A stretch of 23,663 bases of DNA from Salpingoeca rosetta (lineage: Eukaryota; Opisthokonta; Choanoflagellata; Craspedida; Salpingoecidae). The DNA is taken from assembly GCF_000188695.1 (NCBI RefSeq), contig NW_004754932.1, forward strand, positions 244,098 to 267,760, read 5' to 3'. Positions 1-13,300 of the stretch are shown piece after piece. A model generated the notes under the pieces. It was not told where the DNA came from. It did not search any database and was given only the letters and a program-made list of their open reading frames with translations. The translations under genes were made by a program, and so were the position numbers. Each line of letters begins with the position of its first letter. Within the stretch, counting starts at the first letter, position 1.

Positions 1-2
1 AC

Positions 3-1304
3 CAGGACGCCCAGTGCAGCCCTCGCAAGACGTGCCTCCTCATCCCAGACGGTACCCAGGGCACCGCCTCCCTGGACACCGTCCTCGACTGCGGCCTCCC
101 CTACATCATGAACAACGCAAGCAAGGCCATCTTCACCACAGCCGCAACCTGCGTTGTCGAGGAGTGTGACCTCACCCCCATCCTGGAAGGCATCACCTGC
201 GGCTGCCCAGACGGCTACGAGGGCGATTTCTGCGAGACGGACATCAACGAGTGCGATCCAGACCCGTGCTTGAACGGCGGCACGTGCACAGACCTGATTG
301 GCGCCTTCTTCTGCGCCTGCCCCACCGGCTTTGATGGCGACCGCTGCCAGACACGCCTCAACTGCACCACAGAAAGCATTGCCAACATGTGCCAGAACAA
401 CGCCACGTGTGTGAGTGAGCCCCGGGCTTGCCACCGCTACTGCGAGCCTTCGATCGACGCATGCGCGGCAAACGCAGACTGCAGTGGCCCGCAGGATGCC
501 ACCTTACTTTGCCTGCAGGCAGTTGCCCGCGCCGGGACAGACCAGTGCGACGAGGCCTGCCTTCGCGACTGTGCCCAGCGGTTTAGCACCCAGGCTGGCG
601 AGGCGCTCTTCGAAGATGCGCTGCAGTGCATTGTCGACGACTGCCCGCTCCTGCCGGATTTCCGCTGCCAGTGCCCCACTGGGTTTGAGGGCGTCTACTG
701 CGAAACAAACCCCGATGACTGCGTGGAGGGTATGTGCCTCAACGGCGGCACGTGCGTGGACGGCGTCAACACGGCCACCTGCACCTGCCCTGCCAGCTAC
801 ACGGGCCCCCGGTGCGAGACCCTCCTCAGCTGCGAAGCCGACATGTGCCAGAACAACAGCACTTGCACAGACCTGTTTGACGTCCCCGCCGCCATCGCCT
901 CGTGCTCGGAGACATGCGACAACGTCTTCTCCGCGTGTCTGCAAGACGACGCAGGCGCCCTCTCTTGCTCCTCTGCATTCAACTGCCTGCTTGTGCCCCT
1001 CTCAGACCAGGAGCACACGTGCGAGCTCGACTGTGTGCAGGAGTGCGGCAAGCTTCAGCAAGGCACCACCAGCCGGCAGCTCTTTGACGCCGCCGCAGAG
1101 TGCGTGTTTGTCAACTGCGTGCCAAACCTCGTGCCGTCCGGGTTCAAGTGCACCTGCCCCGCTGGCTTCACGGGCGACCTGTGCGACGAAGACATCAACG
1201 AGTGCGACCCAAACCCATGCTCCAATGGTGGCACGTGCCTCAACCTGCTGGCAGCTTACGACTGCGTCTGCCCTTCCACCACCTGGGGCGACAACTGCCA
1301 GAAC
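3..1304 (+). other. EGF array with alternating plain and insertion-bearing EGF domains
   Basis: Plain EGF domains lie at about 240-356, 714-824 and 1191-1301. The first and last begin DINECDP and carry the calcium-binding and Asp/Asn-hydroxylation style pattern C-x-[DN]-x4-[FY]-x-C-x-C. Between them are EGF domains whose first half ([16 protein letters not shown]) is separated from the second half ([22 protein letters not shown]) by roughly 75-90 residues of extra Cys-rich sequence. The inserts share the pairs [18 protein letters not shown] and [27 protein letters not shown]. The fragment at 3-236 is the end of a third insertion-bearing EGF, so the array continues upstream of the window. EGF arrays act in extracellular adhesion or ligand binding. 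The ligand is unknown. Confidence 0.88.
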
Positions 1305-4300
1305 CTGTGCGACGTTTGCAACACCACCGCCGCCGCCGCTGCCGCCGCCACCCAGTACCAGAAGCAGGCGTGTACGCCCACCAGCAACACCGTGTGTGCG
1401 CCACTCACCCCCTGCCGCGTTGGCGAATACGAAGCCGTGGCGCCCACGCCAACCTCAGATAGGGTGTGCGAGCCCATCCCGGTTGCCCGCTGGTTCCCTC
1501 CCACCACCGTCAGCGTGTCAACGCCTGCGCTCCCTGCATCAACCACTGGCCTGACGCGGCTCTCCGCCACCTCCACGCGCGCCGCCTTTGGCTTCCTCCT
1601 TGGCGGACCCGTCGACACGCCCGCCACCATTTCCGCCAGCATTGGCCCCAGCACTGCCTCAGAGCAGGTGCGTGCGGCAAGGGAGCCGGCCTCGTCCGTG
1701 ACCGGCCAGCTGCTCTCCCCGACACGCGTCTACTACGACAAGCCGTACGTGCATGCGGTAATTCAGGTGCGCGACGCGGCACAGAACACCCGCGTGCAGT
1801 CCAACACGGCTGTCTTCGTGGAGGCCACCGCCCCTGCAGCCCTGCGCGTGCTGCAGGATGTCAGCCCACGGCAAACGTGCGTCGTCGATAGCACCTCCGG
1901 CGCGTGCACGGTCCAGCTCGCCCTCCCGCAGGCGTGGTTTGCTGCGCAGGCAGAGGAAACCGTCTCCATCGCCTTTGGCATCGATGGCACCAGCAACGGC
2001 GTTCTCGCCGATGTGGTGCTCGTTCCGGGTGCAGATCGCGTCGTGCTTGCGTCAGAGGTCGTCGTTGAGCTGCCGACGCACACGCTCTTTCCAAGCAAAA
2101 CCTTCACCGCGCCCATCCGCGCCAAGAACGACATTGAGCTCGCCCTGTACCGCCTCAGCGTCGACATTGATCAGACGGGCCTCGCCTTTGACGCGGACAG
2201 CCCCGCGACCATCTCCGACCGCTGGTTGCACACGGTGGAGGCCACGCCCACGGGCATCGTCATCGTCGGCACGCTTGCGGAGGAAAACGCCGCGCCAGAC
2301 GTGGACCTGCTGGCCACACTCAACCTGCGTGTGCTGGAAACCACCGCCACCACCCAGCCGGACGCTGCCCAGTTCAGCATCAACGTCACCGTGGAGGCGC
2401 TCGGCAACGTGCGCAGCGAACCCGTCGCCGTGCTCGGTCGCCCAACCCCAACTTATGCCACACACAGCCACCGCCAGCAACAGCAGGGCGTGCAGTTTGG
2501 GCAGGTGCACGTTCAGCCAAACGCCCTCGTCACTGTCATGCCGTACGCTGGGGCAGGAGACTTGCCCAACGTGGCGCGCCTCACTGGCCAGCGCATCTCG
2601 CATGCACTGACGGTCTTGGGCGCGTATGCCGACGGCACAACGGCTGCGGTGAGCACATCATCAGGCCTGCTGTCCTGCTCCACGCTCAACCCCGCCACGC
2701 TAAAGGTGTTTGCAGACTGCAGCGCAGTCTACTTTGATGGCGATGAGACGGCCGGCGCCGACGGCACCAGCATTGCCGTCCGCGTGATTGGCCTCGGCGT
2801 GCTCGTGCCCGTCACCTTCCGCGTGTGGCTGCCGACCGCTGCTGAGCTGACAACGGACGCGGTGGGGCCAAACCTGCAAGCTGTCGCCGGCCTGCGCCAC
2901 CCCGCCCGCAGCTGTCAGCCCGTGTACCAGCAGACACAGCTCTTCTGCCCATGCACGTTTTCAACGCGGCTGCTGGACGGCAGCACGATCACCCGCCAAG
3001 TGGATGTCCTTCCCCTTGTCCTCGCTCACCTGCAACAGACCAACGCCAGCGTGGCGAGCGTGAGCGATACCGGCGTGGTGGAAGGCCTGCTGCCTGGCAC
3101 CACCACCATCTCCTTGCCTGCCCCCTCCATCGTGAGTGCAGCCACCGTCACCGTTGGACAGGGCGCAGCAGTGGGTGTGCGTCGCATTGACGCCTACCCA
3201 GTCGCAGGTCTCGCACTCAGCTCCCTTCCCAGTAGGGTGGACCGCCTTGCAGCACACACCGTTGACATTGGCATCCTCTCCAACATCACGGTCGAGTTTG
3301 ACACCGCGTACGTGACGGTGCGAGCCGTGCTCAACGACACAACCACGCTGCCGCTGGACGGGTTCCCTGGCCTGAACATCACCTCCCTTGACGCGAGGGT
3401 TGCGCGCGTGCTGGCCAACCCGGCCACACCTCAGCGCTTCGAGGCCGTTGGCACAGGGTCTGGTGACATCCTTCGCGTCGACCTGTCTTCCACAGAAGCT
3501 TGCGATGCGGCCAACACTGTCATTGCTTCTGGCCTTAGCCCGGTGTTCATCTCCTTGCCGCAGCCGACAGCGCTTGTGGTACACAGCTTCAAGAGCACCC
3601 TTGCAGAGGCAAATGACGTGGTTGCGCAACTCACGTCGTCCTCAAAGCGCATCTCCACCAGCACCACACTGGGGCTGCGGCTGGTGTTCCCGGCGTACGT
3701 GACAGATGCCAGCACGGATGCGCGCGTGGTGCTGGACACGAGCAAGAGCGGTGGCCTGTTCACGGCGCAGCGGCGCGCCAGCGATGGCCGCGTCCAGGTC
3801 ACCAGCAACAGCGCCGGCCTCACGGGCACAGGCACCCTGACCATCGGCTTCAGCCACGTGAGCGTGACGCACAGCATCAACATCACCGTTGTCGGCACGG
3901 CGAGCGTGGAGGCGCGGCTGCGGCCGTGGCCCGCGTACGCCGGCTCCCGTGGTGTGGAGGTGCACCAGCTGCAGCAATACGCAGACACGGGGGTGTGGCA
4001 GGAGGCTGTGCTGGAGACGGTGCTGGTGCTGACGAGCGGCGAGCGCGTTGACGTGAGCACGGACGGGGCTGTGGTGAGCTACTCCGTGGTTGCTGGAAGC
4101 GATGTGGTGCGTGTGAGCAGCGGCACGGTTGTGTCGTACACGGGTGCTGGCACGGCGTTTGGGAACGCGAGCGTGGAGGCGCGCGTGGCTGGCGCAGTGA
4201 GCCAGTTTGTGGCGCGGGCCGACGTTGCTGCCACCAACACGTCTGTGCGTGTTGTTGGGTTTGAGGGCCTGACGCTTGCGGGGACGGTGGTTGGTGTGGT

Positions 4301-7300
4301 GGGCCACGTGTCACGGGGCCAGGTGGACGTTGTGCTGAGCGACGGGCGCAAGTACGCTGACCTGATTGATGTGAGCGGGAGCGGGAGCGCACGCATTGGT
4401 GGGCTGGTGGCGTTCTCTGTGAAGGGCGACAGCAGCGGGGCCGTTGCGGTTGACGGCGCGAGTGGCGCAGTGACGCTGCTTGGGAATAGCGCTGTTGAGC
4501 TTGAGTATGTGGTGCGGGCCACGGTAGGAGGCGCGATGGGGAGCCGGATGTTTGCTGCGAACCTGCAAGCCGGGGATGGGGATGTTGATCTGGGGTCGCT
4601 GTCTGGGGTGCCGGTGCCGGCACAGCAGCCGGGCGCCACATTCGACGTGCCCGTGCGCCTCACCAGCACAGCCAAGGTGGTGGCTGGTCTGCGCTTGGAG
4701 GTCACCTATCCACCCGATGTGCTCGAGTACGTGAGTGCGACACAGGGCTCCGCCTATGGCCAAGGCCTTTTCCTGGTCACCCCCAACGATCCCCCTGGCG
4801 TGCTCCTCTTTGGCGGGACGACAGACGGCGTGTCTGGCTCCTCGCAGGAAGTGGCCGTGCTTCGCTTCCGCGTTGCGGATGACGCTGCTCCGCCTGCCCT
4901 CATCACACTCGGCGGCACCATCATCGAGCTCATTGACGATGCATCCCTCGACATTGTGGCGCCTGACACCGCGTTTGTTGCTGGCAACGTCTCCATGGTC
5001 ATCCTCGACGGCAACCTTCGTCGTCGCCGCAGCGCTGCTGGCCTTGACGTCAGCGACAGCGATGACGTGGGCTGGAGCCGGAGCCTGCTCCCTGTTGTTG
5101 CGCCACGTGAGCGCCACCGCCGCGCTGGCGATGCCCCGTGCACGGGGCTGCCGTGCGCTGGTGGCCGCCATTTGGGCGATGCGAACGAGGACTGCTGCTT
5201 CACGCTCGCAGATGTGCGCTTCGTGCAATCCTTCCTGGCCAAGCGCACGTTTGACCCCAGCTTTGGCAGCGACTACAGCCGAGACCGCTATGAACAGATG
5301 GACGCCAACATCAACGGGCGTGTGGATGACTTTGATCCCGTGTACCTGATCCGCGTCCTCTTCAAGCAGCTGCACTTCATCACCAACGTGACGGTGACGC
5401 CGGTGGCGCAGTCGCCTGCCTCCGGAGCAGATGCAGCCGTGGCGTGCCAGCTCAGGATCTCAGCGACGCCCCTGGGTGCTGGCAACACCGTCCCCGATCC
5501 AGAGCGCACGTTCCTGTTCTTCGACGTGGAATCACGCGACACGGGCCTGCGCCCGGCCCTTGACAATAGCGCAGTCACCCGTGGTCAAGTGGTCGTCGCC
5601 GACAAGGGTGCGCCAACCTTCAACGGCGCCATCTTCCAAGCTGAGGCGGCGGTTCCCTCAGGCGGTGATGACATGGGAGACAACGAAACACCCGTGCCAC
5701 ACAGCGTAGACATGTTCACCAGCCTTGACCTCGGTGACGTTGGCCTCACCATCCTGCAGGTGACGGTGGATCAGAGCAGCCCGCCGCAGACATCAGACTC
5801 GCGTGCTGTGCGCATCTCCAACAGCACCGGCGCCGTGGAGTTTGGGAGTCCCTTCATGTATCAGCTGCAGCTTGGACCCGCCACCTCCTACACGTTTGAC
5901 CTGACGACACCATACCACCCGCTCCAGCTGTTTGCCAACCCCACGTCCTCGCTCGAGTGCTTTGTCAGCCTTCCGGCCTGCGACACGAACGTGTTCTTCG
6001 AGCTTGACCCGCCAACGCTGAGCAGCGCACGCGTGTGCCAGCGCGTGCGTGAGTGCAACACGACTACGCAGTACGAGACAACCGCGCCCACGCCCACATC
6101 CGATCGCGACTGTGCCCGCATCCGCGGCCCGTGTGAGCCGGGCACATTCCAGGACGCCGCGCCCACACCAACAAGTGACCGCGTGTGTGACAACTGCACC
6201 GTGTGCACAAGCGACATGTACACGAAGACAGCCTGCACCATCTTGCAGGACACGGTTTGCGCCAACCTGACCGCGTGCCAGCCAGGCGAAGTGGAGCTAG
6301 TCCTGCCCACGGCCACGTCAGATCGCGAGTGCGGGCGCATACCAGACGCGACATTGCCGCTCGCCACCGTCAACAGCAACACGGGTCTGGGCTACCTCCT
6401 TGAGCAACAGCTGCCAACGGTGACGCCGGCAGGCACACGCGGGCAAGTGGGTGTGTTTGTCGATGCACTCAACGCCGACAACGGTAACCTGCGCGCTGTG
6501 CTTGGCGACTCCGAGGCGCAGGCGGCGTTTACCCTCCAGCGCAGCCCCGCTGTCAGCGTGGAAGCGCAAGTGGCCACGCAGCGGCTGTGGCACGATGCGC
6601 CCCAGGTCAACGTGCACCTTGTTGTGCGGGATGCCTTGCACTCAACAAACACGCAGCAGACGCAAGTGTCCATCGCAGTCACGCCGGTCGACTTCACTTC
6701 GTCCGTGCCGGCTGTCACGGCATCCTGCACCACGCGCAGCGCCTGCTGGGCGCGGGTGTCGGTGCCACAGGAGTGGTTCTCCAACACCACAGAGCGCGCT
6801 GTGCAAGTGACGTATGGGCTTGGCTCCACACCCACACAGCAGGTGTCGTCGCCGCCACTGCCGCTCTCCACAGCGCCGGCTTCCTCTCCATTGATGGCCA
6901 CTGGCGCTGCTGGGAGCGGTGGCGTGTGGTTCAGTGCACCGCACAGGCCCGTGCGACCCGGCGCAACGTTCCAGGTGCCCGTGTATGCGCAGGGCGGTGA
7001 CTACCCCGTGAACACGTGGCAGGTCCGCTGCAGCGTGGCTGACGATGCAGACAAGCTGGTCATCACGCAGATGAGCGTGGACAGCGCGTGGGATGGACAA
7101 GTGCAAGGTGAGGGCACCAGCACCGTTGTCGGCAACGGCCTGCCACTCGGCGACCGCCCCGAGCTTGCGCCAGAGCAAGAGCTCCTGTTCACCCTCACGG
7201 TTGCGGTGCAGCCACAGGACGCATGGACACAGGGCGCCAACGCAAGCGCCACAACAGCGGCGGAGGTGGCTCTCAGCTGTACGGTGTTGAGCTTGTTCAA

Positions 7301-10300
7301 CGTGGAGAAGCAGCAGCCACTCGTGACGCCAGTGGCTGCCGTGTCATCGGGCCGCGATGGCGTGCGTGTGGGCGACGCGAGTGTGTTCCTCGCGCCAGCA
7401 CAGACCGTTGGCTTTGCTGCCATGATCCCTGCCGCCCAACTGGTGAACAGCGCCGTCTTGACGGGCGAAGCCGTGAACTCGCCAGTGTCGCTCGTTGCAT
7501 TTGATGAGGACAGCACACCTATCACTGTGTCCAACAACGACGGCGACGTCGTGGCGTGTGCTTCCCAGGATACGGATGTCGTCGGTGTGTCGTCTGATTG
7601 CACGCGTGCTCAGCTGTTGGGCGTCGAGGCCCGTGGCTCTGCCAGCGCAATGCTCACCTTCACGTGGAGGGACCTGCGGGCCACAGCGGCTGTTGCAGTT
7701 TGGTACCCGCGCCTTCCGCTCTTCCTGAACATCACGGACACCACCATGAACCGCGTGTCAGCACCTGGTGCGTGCGATGCTTGGTACCAGAGCACCCGTC
7801 CCCGCGTGACAACCGTGCTTGGGCTTGCTTCGTCCAACGCCACCACAACGAGCGTAGACGTTGACGTGACGCACCTGGTGCAGCTGGTGAGCAGCAACAC
7901 AACAATTGTGGGCGTGACGGAAGCGTTTGGCGCCACCACCCTGGTCGGGCGCAGCGCTGGCGCTGTTACCGTTGTTGCTACGGATGCATCTGGAAACGGC
8001 GTGTCCAACAGCGTGGCTGTGAGCGCCGTGGACAGCCCGCGCGCGTTCATTGCAAACGTCCGCTCTGCAGTGGTTGCTGATCTGAGCATTGCCAGCGTGC
8101 CTGCCACGGTTGCGACAGGCGCCGATGCCTCAGCTGCCTTTGCCTACGCCGTCGTGGCCACGCAGCAGCTGACGCGCGAGAAGCAGTTTGCCGACGTTGC
8201 GCTTGAGCTCGTGTTCACCGACGGGCACACGCAGCCGCTGGCGGAGTCGCAGGTGAACCTGCGATCCCTGGCGCCGGGCGCGATTCGCGTGTACACAAAC
8301 ACGAGCGAGCGCACTTCCACCACGCAGGACATCCAGGTCCTCTCGTCCATTGTAGGCGAGGCCGTGGAGGCAGACATTGTGGACACGTCCGAATGCGGGC
8401 GGCTGTTTGGCGACGACAACGTGCTGCTGACACACACCATCAACGTGGACGCGCAGCTGCCACTGCCTGTGGATGTGGAGGTGACGGCGAGCGCGCGCAA
8501 GATTGCCTCGACGCAGGACCCTGCCGGGGCCTTGCTTGCCACGGAAACGACGCTGAGCGTGGCGCTGGTGTTTGCTGATGGCCGCAAGCAGGTGATGACC
8601 ACAGACGCACGCACGCGATACACAGTCCTGCCCGCCACCGGCGAGGGTATGGGTGCTCAGGCCAGTGAGCTGCTGACGGTGGCGCAGCGGAGCGACGACA
8701 CCGTGGTCGCCTTGGCCGCGTCGCCTGCCCTGGCCGGCGTGGCGCGCGTGTTCGTCAACTTCACGCACGTCAACGTGACTGGGGAAGTGAGCGTGGAGGT
8801 GGTCCGAGCACAGGGCGTGTCCCTGGCCATCCGCCCTTACCCGTCGTTCTCGGGCTCCAGCCAGACCACCGTGACGCGCTTGGCGCTGCTCGCCAACACC
8901 GATGTGTATCAGCAGGCGCAGCTGGAGACGCGCGTGGCCCTGAGCGATGGCACGTCGCAGGACGTGAGCACACACGCACTTGTGGAGTACGGCGCTGAGG
9001 CAGACCCGGCGAACGCAAACACAACTGGCGTTCTCGTCGTGGGAGGAGTCAGCCCGAACCGCGTGCGGGTGCAGGAGGACGGTGTCGCCGCAGTATCGCT
9101 CCCATTCAACGCCAATGTGACGGCCGTGTTTGCGGGCGCCCTTGTGGCAACGCCGCAGCCACTCGCCGTGACAGGCGAGCGTACATTTGTCACAGCCATC
9201 ACCGACCTGTCCTTCCCATCCACCCTCACGGGGATCCAAAATGCCACCACCGCCACAATCCAGGCTGCGGTCACCTTTGATGACAACACGCAGCTGCGCC
9301 GGTCGCACCTGTACGCCAGCGGCGTGCTGCAGGTGCCCGGTTTGCTCTCCTTCTCCACGTCTCGGCCTGCTGTTGCCAGCGTAGACGCCAGCTCAGGCGT
9401 GGTTGCGCTGCACACCAACTTCCACTCGGCCGTGGAGTACACGGTACATGCTGCTGGGTCCAACGGCAGTGACGTGGTTGCCAGCGACACCTTCTTCTGC
9501 AACTTGCAGCCTGTCTCAGGGGACGTGGACTTGGGCAGGACCGCTGGCAGCCCGCTGGGCGCGCAGCGCGTGGGAGACGAGTTTGACGTGGATGTCCGCG
9601 TGCGCAGCGACACCGCGTTCACCACGCTCCAGCTCAACGTGCTCTTTGATGAGCGCGCCCTGCAGCCCATCAGCGTGCAGCAAGGAAGCCAGCTCAGCGG
9701 CATCTTCTCATCGAACATTGCCATCCCCGGCACGGTTGTGATTGGTGCCTCTGTGACGGGGCTCTCCGGCACGGTTGTCGTGGCCTCCGTTCGCTTCAGG
9801 GCGCTGCAAAGCGGCGTGTGGGCTGTGTACGGCGAGACAAACACGCTGGCAGATGCTTCCGCCACGTCGCTCATTGCCAACCCAGATGACCCTCGGTTCA
9901 CCGCAGGCGACATTCAAGTTGCTGTCGTTGACAACAACGCGCGTCGCAGGCGCAGCGTGCTGCATGCCGAAGCTGTTGCGAGCCCTCAAGCACAGCAACA
10001 GCAGCAGCAGCAGGCACGCGCGCGTCGTGCCACTGAGGTGTGCCAGCCCGCGTGCGCTGTGGACGAGTGGCCCTGTGCAACGTGCCCGAATGGGAGGCAG
10101 TTTGGCGACGCAAACGGCGACTGCTGCTTTGATGCCAACGACGTCACGTTTGTTCGCCAGCTGCTCAACCAGATCCAGGGTGACACGAGCCACCCCGCCT
10201 TCACTTCCCTGGCACCCTTCCAGCAAGCTGCCGCTGATGCTGACGGCAACACCAACGTCAACACGGAGGACGCGTTTTACATGCTGCAGGTCACCACCTT

Positions 10301-13300
10301 TGTGTTCAGCTTCTTCACACACGTGCAAGTCCAGCCTGTGAGCGCTGCCACAGACTGCGAGGTGCTGCTGCGCACGGGGCTGCTCTCCATTGGCGCTGGC
10401 CGCGTTGCCGAGGCGCCGGCACCGCCCAACACCTACGTGCTGTTTGACGTGGAGAGCCGCGACACCAACCTCCGCGCTGTCTTGCTCAACGCCAACTTCT
10501 CTGCTGGCGAGCTCGTGGCCTTCAAGCCCTCCCCACACAACGGCGCCATCTTGCGCGCCGCGTACGAGGGCGATGGCTCGTATGCCCTCTCGTTTGCGGC
10601 CTCGCACAACGTCTCGGGTATGGGCGTGAGCCTGTTCCAGGCTACCATCGCCGCTGATGGTGTGAGCAACCTGTTCACCGGCGATGCAGACCGCCGTGTT
10701 ACGCAGGAGTTCCCGCCGTTTGCGCTGGAGTTTGACGTTGGCGACAACAGCGGCCTGCACGGCGCCGTGGATGTGCAGTCATACAACCCGCTCGTGAGCG
10801 TGACCGTCAATGCCACGACTGAGGCGTGCCTGCCCCCAACCAAGTGCCCCAGCAACCACTACCGCACATCCCCGCTCGGCGTGCAGCCACTCACTTGCGA
10901 ACCTTACACGGTGTGCGCCGATGACGAGGTGCTCGTTCGCAACGGAACAGAGACAACGAATGTTGAGTGTGAGCTGCGCGCGTTCTTCCCACCATACCAG
11001 GTTGCATCCAGCATCGATGCCCTGCTCTTCCTCAGCGCAGCCCACAACAGCACCACAGACACGAACGGCAATAGCGGACCCAATGTTGCTGCTGCTGCTG
11101 CAACCAGCATCGCATCTGTTGCGCGGGCGGCCCAGCTGCCCACGTTCCCGAGCGCAAACCGCTACAGGACGGTTGGCTTTGCAGAGCAGTTTGGCACCAA
11201 CCCCTTCCCGCCTGCGCTTGATGTGCATGCACGCGTTGGTGCTGACCAGGAGGGCGGCGATGATGCGAGCGCAGCGCTGTCGGTGCCTTGCACAACCACT
11301 GAGCGTGTTGCACCGGTTGCGACGATTGGCGCCGTGGTGCTGGACGAACGAAGCGTGTACGAGGACAGCGCTGTTGTGCGCGTGTACTGCACTGCGTTTG
11401 CGGCGAACGGCCGAAGCGGCGACGGCGTGGAGCCCGTTGAAATAACCGCAGTTGTGACCAGCGCAAACAGCTCCGCCGATGCACCGCTGCCAGTGTCTGC
11501 GACGTGCACTGCTTCCCCAGCAACAGGCGGTGCATGCATTGCAGAGGTTGCCATCCCTTCAGCGTGGTTCTCCGCGGACAGCGATGCGATGGACGTGGAC
11601 GTGACTGTGACTGCTGATGCGGTCAACGCCACAGCTGTGTACCTTCCCAGCGCGGCCACCATTGTTCCGACGACCGCGTCCTTGGATCTGTCCAACGACG
11701 CCATGCTGGTGCTGCCGCAGCAGCGGCTCGCACCAGGCGAGACCGCCGCGATGGCGCTGAATGCCAACACGGGCGCGTCTGTTGGCGCGTTTGCGTTCAA
11801 GGTGTCCGTGTCTGGTGCGATGTTGGAGGTGACAGGTGCGCAGGTGAGCTCCCGCTTCACAGCACAGGTGACCCAGCTTGCCCCGGACGAGTTGGGCATC
11901 GTCGGGTACCTCCCACCCGGTTCCCCCTTCGTCACATCAGAGGCTGGCACCGAAAGCATTGCCTCCATCACCGTTCGCGCCATTGATCGGCAGCGCAACG
12001 TCCAGGTTGCGGGTGCTGTGGCGCTCGAGATTGTCTCCCTCGCCAGCGCACTGCAGCAGTCTGTGCGGCCCCGCGGTGAGGCAACGCCAACGGTGGGCCT
12101 CACGTTTGATCGTGACGGCGTGCGTGCTGGTGCAGGTGCCCTTTACATCGCCTCGCCACAGCCTGTCGCCGTCATGGCACGAGCTTCCCGCTACACGTTG
12201 TGGAACAAGCTGCCACTCGCTGCGGCTGGCGACCAGAACGCTGCGGAACAGACTGCCACGACCATTGCCCTCTACAACGTGTTGGCAGATGGAACACTCG
12301 CCGAACGGGACAACAACGACAACAACGACGACGCCAGCAATGCCACTGCTTCGACCATCACGTGCACAGCAACCAATGGTGACTCCGTGAAGCTTGACGT
12401 TGCCACGTGTCGCCGCCTGCTGTTTACGCAGAACACGTCAGCGCCCAGCCCCGATGTGGTGGTCAACATGGCGCTCACAGGTGATGACTCGGATGAACAA
12501 CAACCCGTGCCAATCTTGAACCCGGCGCTTCGCTTCAGCGTGTGGCAGATGGTGGATGGCCCCCACGTACTGCTGGACGACAGCGTGCTGAACACGCTGC
12601 CAGTGTCTCTGGCAACATGCTCCGACGTATCAGCAGCGCCCGTGTTCCAACGCACGCGTGTGCGGGTGGCTGCCTCCTTCTCGGACGGCGAGGAATCCAC
12701 ACCACTTGCAGACGTGACGACATTTGTTCACACGCGCATTCGCAGTACCGACGCAGCTGTGGCGACTGTATCCGTGTCTAGCGTGAGCGGAGACGCAACC
12801 TTCATCGCCGTTTACGCACAAGGTGCATCCCTGGGCACCACTGACATGGTGCTGGACAGCGCGTTGGGCGCGGGGCAACCAACATCGCCTGTGGCAGCCA
12901 CCGCACCGCTGCGTGTGGTCGCAGATCCAGTCAACATCACACGCTTGTATGTCAGTGCAACGCAAGAGCTGGCACTGGACACCGCGTCACCTGCCGCGTG
13001 CGGGGCAACAAGCCTCATCGAAGCGCGCAGCAAGGCAGGGCTGGACCGAGAGGGCCAGCGCGCTGTGCTGTCTGCGTGGATGCGCACGAGTGATGACCAG
13101 CTCGTGGACGTGTCAGCAGCTCCATTTGTGGTCTTCGCCAGCAACAACACCAACATCCTCGATGTGCAAGGCAGTGCGGCGGTGGCAAGTGCCGCCAGCG
13201 TTGGTTCGGACTCGCCCATTGCAGTGAATGCGCTGCTGTTCCCGACTGCGTGCACAAACACCTCATCCAGCGCCATTTTGGCCACCGGCGAGACGCTTGT

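Noticed and set aside
108..110. ATG as the start of the giant gene
   Set aside because: The frame stays open upstream to base 3 and encodes the first part of an insertion-bearing EGF domain (Cys pattern matching the later copies), so the gene begins before the window.
8130..9308. Long minus-strand frame opposite module 2 (392 codons), and similar ones elsewhere
   Set aside because: These are His/Arg/Ala-rich shadows of a GC-rich coding strand with no domain content. Equivalent antisense frames appear opposite all modules.
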